Notes: generated from the letters alone by a model not told the origin. A stretch of DNA of 16,711 nucleotides from Lentisphaeria bacterium (GCA_003477185.1 DMTJ01000209.1:1-16711); one strand, 5' to 3'. Shown: positions 7,882 through 15,899, counted from the first letter of the stretch. Numbers and translations: made by a program.

Positions 7882-9516
7882 ATGGATTTTATCTGCATCA
7901 GCCTTTTCCTGATTCTCTTCTATTCTCGGCCATGGGAGTGGAACAGCTTTGCGGCGAGCCTTGGACCTGTTACGAAGGTCATGGCAATTGGCCTTGCGGC
8001 TATGCTTTACCGCAAGCTCAATGACAACACTCTAACCGTCAAAGGTCTTGTGCGGACCCCGCAGGATTGGGCGATGGTAACGCTGATCTTTTGGATCTGC
8101 TATTCTAACGACGATTGGAATACAGCCTGGGATCAGGTGAACAGCCGCCTTGGTTACTACTTGCTCGCCGCGCACGCACTGACGACCTGGCGGCGCATTG
8201 AGACCTTTCTGTGGGTATGGATGATCATGATAATCTTCATCTGTGCCATGGGCGTGATGGGATATTTCGGCGTCTACGATCCGTTTGGCTCCTACCAGAA
8301 AATCCACTCTGTATGGAAGGGACGGTGCGGATTGAACCTGGCGGTGTTTGCAAACCCGAACGCTTACGGGCACAGCGTGGTGCCAGCAATTCCCATCATT
8401 TACTATCTTGGAATATTTCGCCGATTTATCGTGATTCGAGAGATTACGGCGCCGCTATTTATCATGCCGGCTTGGGCATTGTGGCTTACCGAGTCTAAGG
8501 GGAGCTTTCTGAGTGCAGGTGTTACGACACTCGCAACCATGGCATTCGGTCGGCCCAAGGTCGTCCAGGCAGGGATACTTATCTTTGCGTACGGATCGGG
8601 AATGTCAATTATGTTGCTGCTCCCTCGAATGGGTGTGATCTCTAATCCGAAGCAGGATGCCGGTATTCGGGGGCGAATTAAGGCACAGGCGTATGCCTGG
8701 GATGTCCTGCAAAAACAGCCAATGGGCGTGGGGTTTGAGAACTTTCTGCCGACCCATAGAATCGATGTGGAGGTTGAGCGAAATCTCGCGATCAAGAAGG
8801 CAACCTACATTCACGAGCAGAGGCGCCAACGGCGGCAGAAGCTGGTGAAGAAATGGAACGCGCAAATCCGCAAGATCGAGCGCAATAAGCAGATGGCGCC
8901 GGAGACGAAGGAGCGGGAGATCAACCAGCGAAAGAGCTGGATCGACGCGAAGCGTTTGGAGGAGATTAAGCGGGACTTCGAGTTTGGTAAAATTGAGTGG
9001 ACGGAGGTTGAGGAATACAAGGCGGTTACGTCCCATAACTCCTATGTCGAGGTTGGGGCAGAGTTAGGCAAGAAGGGCTTGTATTTCTGGCTGGCGATTC
9101 TGTACTATTGCTTGAAGAGCCTGGTCTTGGCGCGATGTCAGACTGACCAGCAGGAGCGTATTCGTCGTCTGATGTTCGGGATCATCTCGTCGTACTTGTG
9201 CTCGTCTTGGGCGACAAATATTTCCTATCGAGCAACGTTCTTTCTGCAGACGGCAGTCATCAGTGCATTTCATTACCATTATCACAATCCGCAGGACGAA
9301 GAGTTGGTTGCCAGTAGTGAGACTGGGCTTCAAGCTGTGCCGCCGGAGGGTACTCAGGTTACGGTAGCGGAGGGCGGAGTAGAGGAGTCTGGCGAGGTCA
9401 AGGAGCCGCTCAACCGGAAGCGTTTGTTGCGCTCACTGATCGTGGACGGTGTGTTGATTTACGTCTTTTACCGGTTGGTGCTTAGTGGCTGGAAGCATGT
9501 AGCGTTTGATCTCTAA
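7882..9516 (+). CDS. O-antigen ligase/polymerase-like membrane protein (WaaL/Wzy superfamily)
   Basis: 544 residues, polytopic inner-membrane protein. Many hydrophobic segments alternate with short loops, starting at residue 2. The best family signature is the SHNSYVEVGAELGKKGL stretch from about residue 384, matching the conserved loop (HN-x-Y ... E-x-G-x-x-G) of the Wzy_C/O-antigen ligase family; His385 is the likely key residue. GVGFENF at 282-288 is the usual partner motif. Between them, about 290-380, lies a long, very basic, helical segment not typical of the family. After the last core segments comes an acidic/Val-Gly-rich linker (about 470-510) and one extra membrane helix near the C terminus. 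Likely role: joining lipid-linked repeat units into polymer or onto an acceptor on the periplasmic side; polymerase and ligase cannot be told apart by sequence. No Shine-Dalgarno is evident, so the start is only fairly sure. Confidence 0.8.
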   Translation: MDFICISLFLILFYSRPWEWNSFAASLGPVTKVMAIGLAAMLYRKLNDNTLTVKGLVRTPQDWAMVTLIFWICYSNDDWNTAWDQVNSRLGYYLLAAHALTTWRRIETFLWVWMIMIIFICAMGVMGYFGVYDPFGSYQKIHSVWKGRCGLNLAVFANPNAYGHSVVPAIPIIYYLGIFRRFIVIREITAPLFIMPAWALWLTESKGSFLSAGVTTLATMAFGRPKVVQAGILIFAYGSGMSIMLLLPRMGVISNPKQDAGIRGRIKAQAYAWDVLQKQPMGVGFENFLPTHRIDVEVERNLAIKKATYIHEQRRQRRQKLVKKWNAQIRKIERNKQMAPETKEREINQRKSWIDAKRLEEIKRDFEFGKIEWTEVEEYKAVTSHNSYVEVGAELGKKGLYFWLAILYYCLKSLVLARCQTDQQERIRRLMFGIISSYLCSSWATNISYRATFFLQTAVISAFHYHYHNPQDEELVASSETGLQAVPPEGTQVTVAEGGVEESGEVKEPLNRKRLLRSLIVDGVLIYVFYRLVLSGWKHVAFDL

Positions 9517-9550
9517 TGTGGCGAATCACAAGTTCGTCGGAAAAATGCTG

Positions 9551-9591
9551 GAGGGCTTTTCGGCCCTCTATCGCACTGGCGACATCTCGCC
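9551..9591 (+). terminator. two adjacent hairpins after the ligase gene, possible weak terminator
   Basis: GAGGGC (9551-9556) pairs with GCCCTC (9563-9568) around TTTTCG, and GGCGA (9578-9582) pairs with TCGCC (9587-9591) around CATC. Neither is followed by a T-tract, so termination, if any, would be weak or in the opposite sense, where the AAAAA at 9541-9545 reads as T's. They could instead protect the 3' end of the ligase message. Confidence 0.35.
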
Positions 9592-9743
9592 GATGACCCA
9601 GCATCGACTTGTGTCACCAGCGCACCGGAGCATCCAACATGACTCCCGCATTGGACCTACTAATTTTATGATTTACTGCATCAAATGAGACGGGTTCTCG
9701 CGCTGTTTGGCAGCAAGTTCCCAAGGGAAAAGGAGTTGGCTCG

Positions 9744-10820
9744 ATGATTCGTGCTCTGGACAAATGGCTGGTTCCGTACCTGCGACGCCCCCGGCGTGCG
9801 CCTGTGGAGATTACGGATGTCATGATCGCGGTATGTGATCATTTTGAACCGTTTCACCACGCGTCGCCTGGCGAGGAGATGGAGAGGCTGGCACGCTGGG
9901 AGGGCGAGTTTCCCGAGGTAACCGCAGGATATACAGACAGTGATGGATTAGCTCCAGCTCATACATTTTTCTACCCCATTGAGCAGTACAATGAGCCGGT
10001 TCTGAGTGCTGTGGAGCGTATTTGCAAGGCGCACCATACTGAAGTCGAGATTCATTTGCATCACAGTGGAGATACTGAAGAAACCTTGCGCGAGAAATTG
10101 CGGCAGGGGATCGAGGATTTCAGCCGCCACGGGTTTCTGCCGATTGATGCGGAGGGGAATACGCGCTATTCGTTTATCCATGGGAATTGGGCGTTGGATC
10201 ACTCGCATCCAACGATGGATCGTTGTGGGGTGCCTACGGAGCTGACGGTCTTGCGCGAGACGGGCTGTTACGCAGACTATACGTTTCCCTCGGCGCCAGA
10301 CCCGACACAGCCGCCAATGGTGAATGCGATTTACTATGCCGAAGATACGCCGGAGCCGTGTTCACACCATCGCGGGCGGCTGGTTAGTGAGGGCACATCG
10401 TCACTGCGTGACGCGAGGGATCATTTGCTTCTGATTAATGGTCCCCTGGGCTTTAATTGGGGGAACCGGAAGGCGGGGGTTATTCCAAAGATTGAGAATG
10501 GTGAGGTGTCGGGGACGAACCCAGCGAATGCGAATCGTCTGAAAGTATGGCTTGAACTGGGCGTGCACGTACAGAATCGGCCGGAGTGGGTATTTGTCAA
10601 GCTGCATACTCATGGTGGGACACCGCAGAATATGAAAACGCTTCTTGGTCAACCGATGAAGAGTTTTTATGAGCATCTAGCGCAGCAGTTCCCAGCCAAA
10701 GGTCCGAGGCGGCTGCATTATGTGACAGCGCGTGAGATGGCGAATATCGTTCACGCGGCTGAGGACGGCAAAGAGGGCGATGCGGGGCAGTTCCGGGATC
10801 ACCTATATACGCTGCGATGA
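9744..10820 (+). CDS. polysaccharide deacetylase-like enzyme
   Basis: 358 residues. The start is supported by AAAAGGAG at 9727-9734. There is no signal peptide; the N terminus (IRALDKWLVPYLRRPRR) looks like a basic amphipathic helix, so the protein is probably cytoplasmic or peripheral on the inner membrane. Candidate metal/catalytic motifs resemble the glycoside hydrolase/deacetylase beta/alpha-barrel superfamily: Asp32-His33 in VCDHFEP, HTFFYP after it, the strand EIHLHH with His104, His106 and His107, FIHGNW with His146, and LHTHGG with His288 and His290. The standard NodB TFDD and H-[ST]-x-x-H motifs are not exact, so this is a divergent branch. It is the first gene of a coupled trio, its stop overlapping the next start as ATGA. 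Likely acts on sugars of the locus's polymer or its lipid-linked precursor; substrate unknown. Confidence 0.65.
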   Translation: MIRALDKWLVPYLRRPRRAPVEITDVMIAVCDHFEPFHHASPGEEMERLARWEGEFPEVTAGYTDSDGLAPAHTFFYPIEQYNEPVLSAVERICKAHHTEVEIHLHHSGDTEETLREKLRQGIEDFSRHGFLPIDAEGNTRYSFIHGNWALDHSHPTMDRCGVPTELTVLRETGCYADYTFPSAPDPTQPPMVNAIYYAEDTPEPCSHHRGRLVSEGTSSLRDARDHLLLINGPLGFNWGNRKAGVIPKIENGEVSGTNPANANRLKVWLELGVHVQNRPEWVFVKLHTHGGTPQNMKTLLGQPMKSFYEHLAQQFPAKGPRRLHYVTAREMANIVHAAEDGKEGDAGQFRDHLYTLR

Positions 10821-12103
10821 GAGCTCGAACGGGAAGTGCGGCGCGGTGTTGGCCGCGCTTTTGCGTGTTGGTAGTTGGGTGCGCGGTGATGTGGAGTACG
10901 GGCGCGACTTACGAAGTGCGGCAAGAGAGTGACTTGGCGCTGGTCCCGTGGGGGGGGCTCCGTGGCGGTGATGTTGTCCGCATCCATTGGCGCGAAGCGC
11001 CGTACCAGATGAAGTGGGTGATCTGTGAGCGGGGAAGGCCTGACGCGCCGGTTTCCTTTATCGGTGTGCGAGGCGAGAGCGGGAAGCGGCCCCGCGTGTG
11101 CGGCGTCGATGCAAAGGTCCCACGGGGCTTGGATTATTGGGGAGAGGAGCGCGGGGTGATCAAAGTTGGTGGCGCGAACCGTCCTGAAGACGAGGTCCCC
11201 GCACATATTGTCATTCGTGGCCTCGAGATATATGGGGCAAACGGAGGCACGGCTTTTATCGGACGAGATGGCCCGAGTCGCTACAGTACGAACGCGGCAG
11301 GTATTTACATCGAGAAGGGGACGGATATTCGCGTGATTGACTGCCTGTTGCGGGATTGCGGGAACGGGTTGATGTCATCCTATTTGAGTGAGCACGTCCT
11401 AGTTCGTGACTGCGAGATCTATGGGAACGGGGTGGGAAAGGGGATTTATCATCACAATGTCTATACGGAGAGCCGGGGGATTCGGTTTGAGCGGAACCGG
11501 TTGGGCCCACTGCGGAAGGGGGCGCGAGGAAATAACTTGAAGGACCGGTCTGCGGGAACCAGGATTCTCTATAATCATATTAGGGGAGGGAATAGACTCT
11601 TGGATCTTGTGGACAGTGACCACAGCGAGGTGCGGGACTTCCCGGGCTACGGGACTGCGACCGTCCATGGCAATGTGATGATTAAGATTGCCGACACGAA
11701 GAGCTGGCAGGTGATGCATTTTGGGGGCGACAGCGGGGAGATGGGCCACTATCGGCAGGGGCGTCTCCTGTTCACGCATAATACGGTCGTCAGTAAGCGC
11801 CGGGTGGTTCTGGCGCGGATGGAGAAGGGAGAATTGTTGGGGCGCAATAACGTGATTGCCGTGGGGCCGCGCAGTGTGTTACATGACGGCGGCGTGATTC
11901 GTGAGTTTTCGGCCTCGTGGCTTTCGCGTGGTTTTCGAGGCGCGTCTCCGCACGCGAGGCTTCGCGGAAGCGAGCCGTCGCTGCAGAAGGATTATTGGCT
12001 GACAGTGGATGCAAAGGGGCGCGGACTGGCATTCGCTTTGGAACCCAGCTGGGGCTTGAGTGGGGCTGCAGATCTGGGCGCGATTTTTCGTCCGGGCTCA
12101 TGA
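10817..12103 (+). CDS. secreted right-handed parallel beta-helix protein (polysaccharide lyase/epimerase-like)
   Basis: 428 residues beginning at the ATG that overlaps the previous stop (ATGA, 10817-10820), so translation is probably coupled. A signal peptide is visible: Arg-rich start, hydrophobic core FCVLVVGCAVM, likely cleavage after STGA (residue 30). The mature chain shows the short strand-turn repeats of a right-handed beta-helix: HIVIRGLEI, IRVIDCLLRDC, VLVRDCEI, IRFERNRLG, TRILYNHIRG, LLFTHNTVV. Two motifs recur in such proteins from polysaccharide loci and probably mark the active cleft: YHHNVY around residues 211-216, and NNLKDRS some 25 residues later, with a Lys and an Arg. Cys residues fall in adjacent turns. 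Likely a periplasmic lyase, hydrolase or C5-epimerase that cuts or remodels the exported polymer; the reaction cannot be fixed from sequence. Start and fold are well supported. Confidence 0.75.
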   Translation: MRARTGSAARCWPRFCVLVVGCAVMWSTGATYEVRQESDLALVPWGGLRGGDVVRIHWREAPYQMKWVICERGRPDAPVSFIGVRGESGKRPRVCGVDAKVPRGLDYWGEERGVIKVGGANRPEDEVPAHIVIRGLEIYGANGGTAFIGRDGPSRYSTNAAGIYIEKGTDIRVIDCLLRDCGNGLMSSYLSEHVLVRDCEIYGNGVGKGIYHHNVYTESRGIRFERNRLGPLRKGARGNNLKDRSAGTRILYNHIRGGNRLLDLVDSDHSEVRDFPGYGTATVHGNVMIKIADTKSWQVMHFGGDSGEMGHYRQGRLLFTHNTVVSKRRVVLARMEKGELLGRNNVIAVGPRSVLHDGGVIREFSASWLSRGFRGASPHARLRGSEPSLQKDYWLTVDAKGRGLAFALEPSWGLSGAADLGAIFRPGS

Positions 12104-13248
12104 AGGTTCTGGTTATCACGAGTTTGTACCCGGACCGGGCCCAGCCGACGCATGGGATTCATAACGCACGGTTGGTGAGACACTTGGCGCAGACGCATGA
12201 CGTGCGGCTGATTATTGTTCGGACCCGTCTGCTGGGATGTTCCAAATCAGAATTTTTTCCCTGTAAGGAGGACGAGGAGTTGCAGCCAGCTGTGGGGCAG
12301 GTCCGCTATATTCCCAAGATCGGCTCATTGGTGAATCACCGTCTCTTCGGTCATGACATCGGTCCACTGCTGGCTGCAACTTTGGACGAATTCTCTCCAG
12401 ATGTGATTTTGGCACCGTGGCTATTTCCGGACGGTTGTGGTGTGGTTCGTGCATTGGGTAGTGTGGGGGTTCCTGTTGTGATGGTTGCTCAAGGAACGGA
12501 TGTGCATCATTACCTGAAGATGCGGCCGCGACGTAAAGCGATTTTGGAAGCGGTGAGGATCGCTGGCGGCACAGCGACGCGTAGCAAGGACATTGCCGAG
12601 CAGTTGGTGGCTGCTGGTGCGCCCGCTGATCGCGTGCGCGCGATTTATAATGGAGTGGATTTGTCGCAGTTTTCGATGGAAGGCTGCGCGAGGCGGGACA
12701 AAGAGCTGCTATACGTGGGAAATTTTTATGACGTCAAGAATCCACTTCTTGCGATTCGAGCCCTAGCGGTTCTACAGTCCAGAGTACCCGATTCAGAATG
12801 GACGCTTACCATGATTGGGGATGGGCCGTTGCAGAGTACGGCTCGGACGCTGGCTGCTGATTTTGAGGTCGCAGAGCGGGTGGTCTTTGCAGGGAGATTG
12901 GGCCCCGAGGCAGTCGCGGCGAAGATGCGAGACGCAGAAATGCTTCTTATTCCCAGTCGAAATGAGGGTATTCCAAATGTTTTGCGCGAGGCTTTCGCCT
13001 GCGGGACGCCCGCGGTGGCAACTCGAGTGGGCGGGATTCCGGAGATTCTCTGTGACGCGCGGCTGGGGGAACTTGTGCCAACAGATGACGCCGAGGGAAT
13101 GGCCGACGGGATTGAAAAGGTACTGGGCCGGTGTCTCGATCGCGACTGGATCCGCGCTCATGCGCAACAGTATTCGTGGGCAGAGACCGTAGAGGCTTAT
13201 TCATCGCTCTTCGAAGACGCGATTCGAAAGACGCCGACTGTTTCCTGA
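12100..13248 (+). CDS. glycosyltransferase family 4 (GT-B fold)
   Basis: 382 residues from the ATG at 12100, which overlaps the stop of the beta-helix gene as ATGA. An open stretch upstream in this frame (to 11917) is the shadow of that gene; MKVLVITSLYP is the classic beta-strand start of a GT4 enzyme. N-terminal acceptor domain: GIHNARLVRHL, then LAPWLFPDG and AQGTDVHHYL. C-terminal nucleotide-sugar domain: IYNGVDLSQF, LLYVGNFYDVKNP (Lys213), IGDGPL, and the EX7E motif with Glu289 and Glu297 in NEGIPNVLREAFACG, followed by VATRVGGIPE. All retaining GT4 landmarks are present. Cytoplasmic or peripheral on the inner membrane, it would add one sugar to the lipid-linked repeat unit; donor and acceptor unknown. 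The last 52 bp overlap the convergent tlyA gene. Confidence 0.9.
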   Translation: MKVLVITSLYPDRAQPTHGIHNARLVRHLAQTHDVRLIIVRTRLLGCSKSEFFPCKEDEELQPAVGQVRYIPKIGSLVNHRLFGHDIGPLLAATLDEFSPDVILAPWLFPDGCGVVRALGSVGVPVVMVAQGTDVHHYLKMRPRRKAILEAVRIAGGTATRSKDIAEQLVAAGAPADRVRAIYNGVDLSQFSMEGCARRDKELLYVGNFYDVKNPLLAIRALAVLQSRVPDSEWTLTMIGDGPLQSTARTLAADFEVAERVVFAGRLGPEAVAAKMRDAEMLLIPSRNEGIPNVLREAFACGTPAVATRVGGIPEILCDARLGELVPTDDAEGMADGIEKVLGRCLDRDWIRAHAQQYSWAETVEAYSSLFEDAIRKTPTVS

Positions 13249-13985
13249 TTGCCCTTGGGCCCGCGAATAGGGGAAAGACAGAGGTCTATGTTTGAGAGAC
13301 CCAGAGTGGCGGCAAAGTCAACAATCTCGTCGACTACGCGCTGCCGAATGGACTCGTCGCGGACTACGCCGCCTTTGGCCACCTCTTCACGACGGGCTTC
13401 GAATTGCGGCTTGATGAGCAGGAAGAACCACGCATGCTCTGCTGCTAGTTGGACTGCCGCGGGTAGAATCCTTCGTAAAGAGATAAAGGAGACATCGGCG
13501 GTGACGAGATCGACTTGTTGGGGGAGGTCGGAGGCAGTCAAGTGCCGCGCATTGGTTTTCTCCATGCAAACAACTCTGGGGTCTTCGCGGAGTTTGAGGT
13601 GCAGTTGGGCTGTGCCAACGTCTACCGCATAGACTCGGGATGCACCGCGTTGGAGCATCAAGTCGGTAAAGCCGCCGGTTGAAGCACCGATGTCCAGAGC
13701 CACGAGTCCATTCAGCTTTGGGAGATGTGCGTCGAGGGCTGGAAGGAGCTTGTCTGCTCCGCGGCTTACGTACGGATAAGGTGCCTTGATGTGAAGTGGT
13801 GCGTCCTCAAGGATCATCTCGTTAGCTCCTTGGACCACGTGGTCAGAGCCCACGCGGACCTGTCCGGCGAGAATCGAGCGTCTTGCCTGCTCTATGGATG
13901 GGGAGAGGCCTTTTTGCACCAGGAGTTGGTCGGCGCGGTGCTTCTTATTCACCTCACTTGCCGTAGCGACGTTGTCGCTTGTCAT
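13197..13985 (-). CDS. tlyA: TlyA-family rRNA 2'-O-methyltransferase
   Basis: 262 residues. An S4 RNA-binding domain (about 18-75, starting RADQLLVQKGLS) precedes an FtsJ/RrmJ-like Rossmann methyltransferase with the SAM-binding motif DIGASTGGFTD (98-108). Candidate catalytic residues are Lys80 (SRGADKL), Asp164 (TADVSF), Lys192 (LLIKPQFE) and Glu248 (GNQETVG), as in the family's K-D-K-E set. Known TlyA proteins methylate ribose at cytidines of 16S and 23S rRNA; in mycobacteria loss gives capreomycin resistance. The hemolysin name is historical. The ATG at 13985 lies 32 bp inside uppS and has no clear ribosome site. A GTG at 13952, one base past the uppS stop, would give a 251-residue protein starting right at the S4 domain and is a serious alternative. 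Its 3' end overlaps the convergent GT4 gene. It is unrelated to polysaccharide export as far as is known. Confidence 0.92.
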   Translation of the reverse strand: MTSDNVATASEVNKKHRADQLLVQKGLSPSIEQARRSILAGQVRVGSDHVVQGANEMILEDAPLHIKAPYPYVSRGADKLLPALDAHLPKLNGLVALDIGASTGGFTDLMLQRGASRVYAVDVGTAQLHLKLREDPRVVCMEKTNARHLTASDLPQQVDLVTADVSFISLRRILPAAVQLAAEHAWFFLLIKPQFEARREEVAKGGVVRDESIRQRVVDEIVDFAATLGLSNIDLCLSPIRGPKGNQETVGVFRIASSKSDE

Positions 13986-14754
13986 ATGATTGCAGAGCCA
14001 GCAGTAGATCGCGCCTGGAAAACGCTGGCCACAAGCAATTGCAAAAGTAGTACTCTGCGTAGGCTGCTTGCCAGAGCAGGAATCCAGAAAGGCGAACTTC
14101 GCCGCTGGTGCGAATCAGAAGATCGGGTGGTGGCTGGCCAGCGGTGTAGAGATTTGCTTCGATGTCATCGCAGGAGAATGAGTCGATCGCATCTATGAAC
14201 GGAATGCCTTGGGCCAGTTTTTCGCGAAAGTGCTCTCGGCATGAGTCAGCAATTTCCTGGCGGCCTGCGTAGGCGATTGCGACGTTGAGGGTGTAACTAT
14301 CGTAGTCTTGCGTGGCCTCCTCAGCGATCTGAATTGCCTGCTGCAGAGAGTCCGGGAGGGAATGGGTGCGCCCGATGAAATTCACCTTCAGCTTCTTCGC
14401 GTGAATATCCGGGTCGGTGGCCATCTCGCGAACCTTGGTTTCGATCAACCCAAAGAGGCCACTTACTTCGTCGTCGCTCCGCCCGAAATTCTCGAGAGAA
14501 AAGATCCAAATGGTGATGACCTTGGTATCATACTCAACACACCAGTCGAGGACCTGCCTGATTTTGTCCGCACCGCGGCGATGGCCATCGACGATGCTGG
14601 CGAGGGCGTGCTCGCGGGCAAACCGACGGTTTCCGTCCAGGATGATGCCAATGTGGTTGGGTTTCTTCCAGTGTTTCGAGCGCTCGTGGAGTCTGCGTTC
14701 GTTCTGGGGTTTTCCAGATGATGCAAGAATGTGTTGGAGTGGGTTCCAGACCAT
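13954..14754 (-). CDS. uppS: isoprenyl transferase (cis-prenyl diphosphate synthase)
   Basis: 266 residues, near the usual length for UppS. Cytosolic enzyme that condenses isopentenyl diphosphate onto farnesyl diphosphate to make the C55-type carrier for peptidoglycan and surface polysaccharides. Seen in order: HIGIILDGNRRFA with catalytic Asp40, FSLENFGRS (85-93), VAIAYAGRQEI, and the substrate-binding DLLIRTSGEVRLSGFLLWQ with Arg215, Arg221 and, later, Glu234. Some residues differ from the common bacterial form (DGNRRFA not DGNGRWA; LSGFLLW not LSNFLLW), resembling archaeal/eukaryotic cis-prenyltransferases. About 34 residues precede the first conserved strand, somewhat longer than usual, but no better start is seen. 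It overlaps tlyA downstream by up to 32 bp and lies 26 bp after the cyclase gene, so the three minus-strand genes are probably co-transcribed. Confidence 0.93.
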   Translation of the reverse strand: MVWNPLQHILASSGKPQNERRLHERSKHWKKPNHIGIILDGNRRFAREHALASIVDGHRRGADKIRQVLDWCVEYDTKVITIWIFSLENFGRSDDEVSGLFGLIETKVREMATDPDIHAKKLKVNFIGRTHSLPDSLQQAIQIAEEATQDYDSYTLNVAIAYAGRQEIADSCREHFREKLAQGIPFIDAIDSFSCDDIEANLYTAGQPPPDLLIRTSGEVRLSGFLLWQAAYAEYYFCNCLWPAFSRRDLLLALQSYDKRQRRYGK

Positions 14755-14780
14755 AACTGTCTGCTGCTTTTGACAGCAGT

Positions 14781-15899
14781 CTATCCGATGAGTTCGTAGA
14801 CAGCGTGAGAAAGTGAGAAGCCTTTCAGGTCAATTGCGCCAACTGGGAATGCTTCCATCTGGCCTTCGATGAGTTCGTGACAGCGCTGGGATAGAAGGAT
14901 CTGCCCGCCAGCTGCCTTTCCGCAGAGCCGCGCGGCGAGGTTTGTGGGGACGCCGATCGCGGCATAATCGCGCCGCCCTTCGAATCCGATGGTCCCGAGC
15001 GAGGCTTCTCCGGAGGCGAGGCCGATGCCGAGAGCAAGGTCGTATCCCTTTTTGGACCAGTTGGAGCGCAAAAGCTCGACATGGTCGCGAATCTCGAGTG
15101 CCATTTTTGCTGCTTGATAGGCGTGATCGGCCATGGGTTCTGGATCGCCGAGGAATACCATCATTCCATCCCCTGTGAAGCGCTCGAGGGTGCCGCGGTA
15201 TTTGAAAATGATGGGGCCGACGAGAGTGTGCAGTTCGCGAATGGTGGCGATTACCTCTTGCGGTGTTGCGAACTCCGTAAATGATGTGAAGTTGCGCAGG
15301 TCTAGGAAGACGATGGTGATCTCGCGGCGGTGTTCCTTGAGGATATCCGGATTTTCGGAGAGTATGCCATCTACGAGTTGGGGCGAGAAGAACCGGCGCA
15401 GCCTGTTTGCCTTTTCCAATTCCTCAACCTGGATCAGAACCCGCTCTTCCAACATGCTGTTAAGGTCGTCCAATTCCAAGTTTACGCGTCTTAGCTCTGC
15501 TTGAGTGTCGTGAATGCGGAGCATGGATCGGACACGTGCTAGCAACTCCATCGGACGATACGGCTTGCTCAGATAATCGTCTGCGCCCTCTTCCAGGCCT
15601 CGCACGATGTCTTCTGTTTCCGCTTGGGCCGTAACAAGGATGATCGGGATATGAGAAGTGCGCGGGTCTCTTTTGAGCTTGCCGCAGGCAGTGAGGCCAT
15701 CCATTCCGGGCATGTCTACATCGAGCAGAATAAGATTGGGCTGGTTCTGTACGGCAAGTGCGATCGCCTCAATTCCATTATAACCGGCGATTGTGCTGTA
15801 CCCCTGCACCTTGAGGTGTGCTGAAACCACTGTGACATTTTCGACGCGATCGTCAACAACTAGGATCGTGTGGCTGGGTTCGTTCAAAGCTTCTCGCAT
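14781..15899 (-). CDS. response regulator with class III adenylate/guanylate cyclase output domain
   Basis: 372 residues. The receiver domain (about 10-128) has Asp16-Asp17, phosphoacceptor Asp60 (LILLDVDMPGMDG), Thr90 and Lys112. A coiled-coil linker (about 130-167) leads to a class III nucleotide cyclase domain (about 190-372). Metal-binding Asp200 (VFLDLRNFT) and Asp244 (FTGDGMMVF) and the transition-state Asn320 and Arg324 (PTNLAARL) are present, so it should be active. The usual adenine-selecting Lys is Arg240 and the second selectivity site is Ala313, so ATP versus GTP preference cannot be read off. No membrane segment: a soluble signalling enzyme that would turn a phosphorelay input into cyclic nucleotide. 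No partner kinase is in view. A candidate promoter lies just upstream (15927-15954). Any control of the nearby polysaccharide genes is speculation. Confidence 0.9.
   Translation of the reverse strand: MREALNEPSHTILVVDDRVENVTVVSAHLKVQGYSTIAGYNGIEAIALAVQNQPNLILLDVDMPGMDGLTACGKLKRDPRTSHIPIILVTAQAETEDIVRGLEEGADDYLSKPYRPMELLARVRSMLRIHDTQAELRRVNLELDDLNSMLEERVLIQVEELEKANRLRRFFSPQLVDGILSENPDILKEHRREITIVFLDLRNFTSFTEFATPQEVIATIRELHTLVGPIIFKYRGTLERFTGDGMMVFLGDPEPMADHAYQAAKMALEIRDHVELLRSNWSKKGYDLALGIGLASGEASLGTIGFEGRRDYAAIGVPTNLAARLCGKAAGGQILLSQRCHELIEGQMEAFPVGAIDLKGFSLSHAVYELIG

Noticed and set aside
9667..9672. TATGAT as a -10 box for the deacetylase-like gene
   Set aside because: No acceptable -35 hexamer at 15-19 bp upstream; TTGGAC is too close.
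11917..12099. N-terminal extension of the GT4 gene upstream of 12100
   Set aside because: It overlaps the beta-helix coding sequence in another frame, and the family begins at MKVLVITSLYP.
13725..14198. Plus-strand frame opposite tlyA/uppS
   Set aside because: Antisense to two conserved genes with clear motifs; the product matches nothing recognisable.
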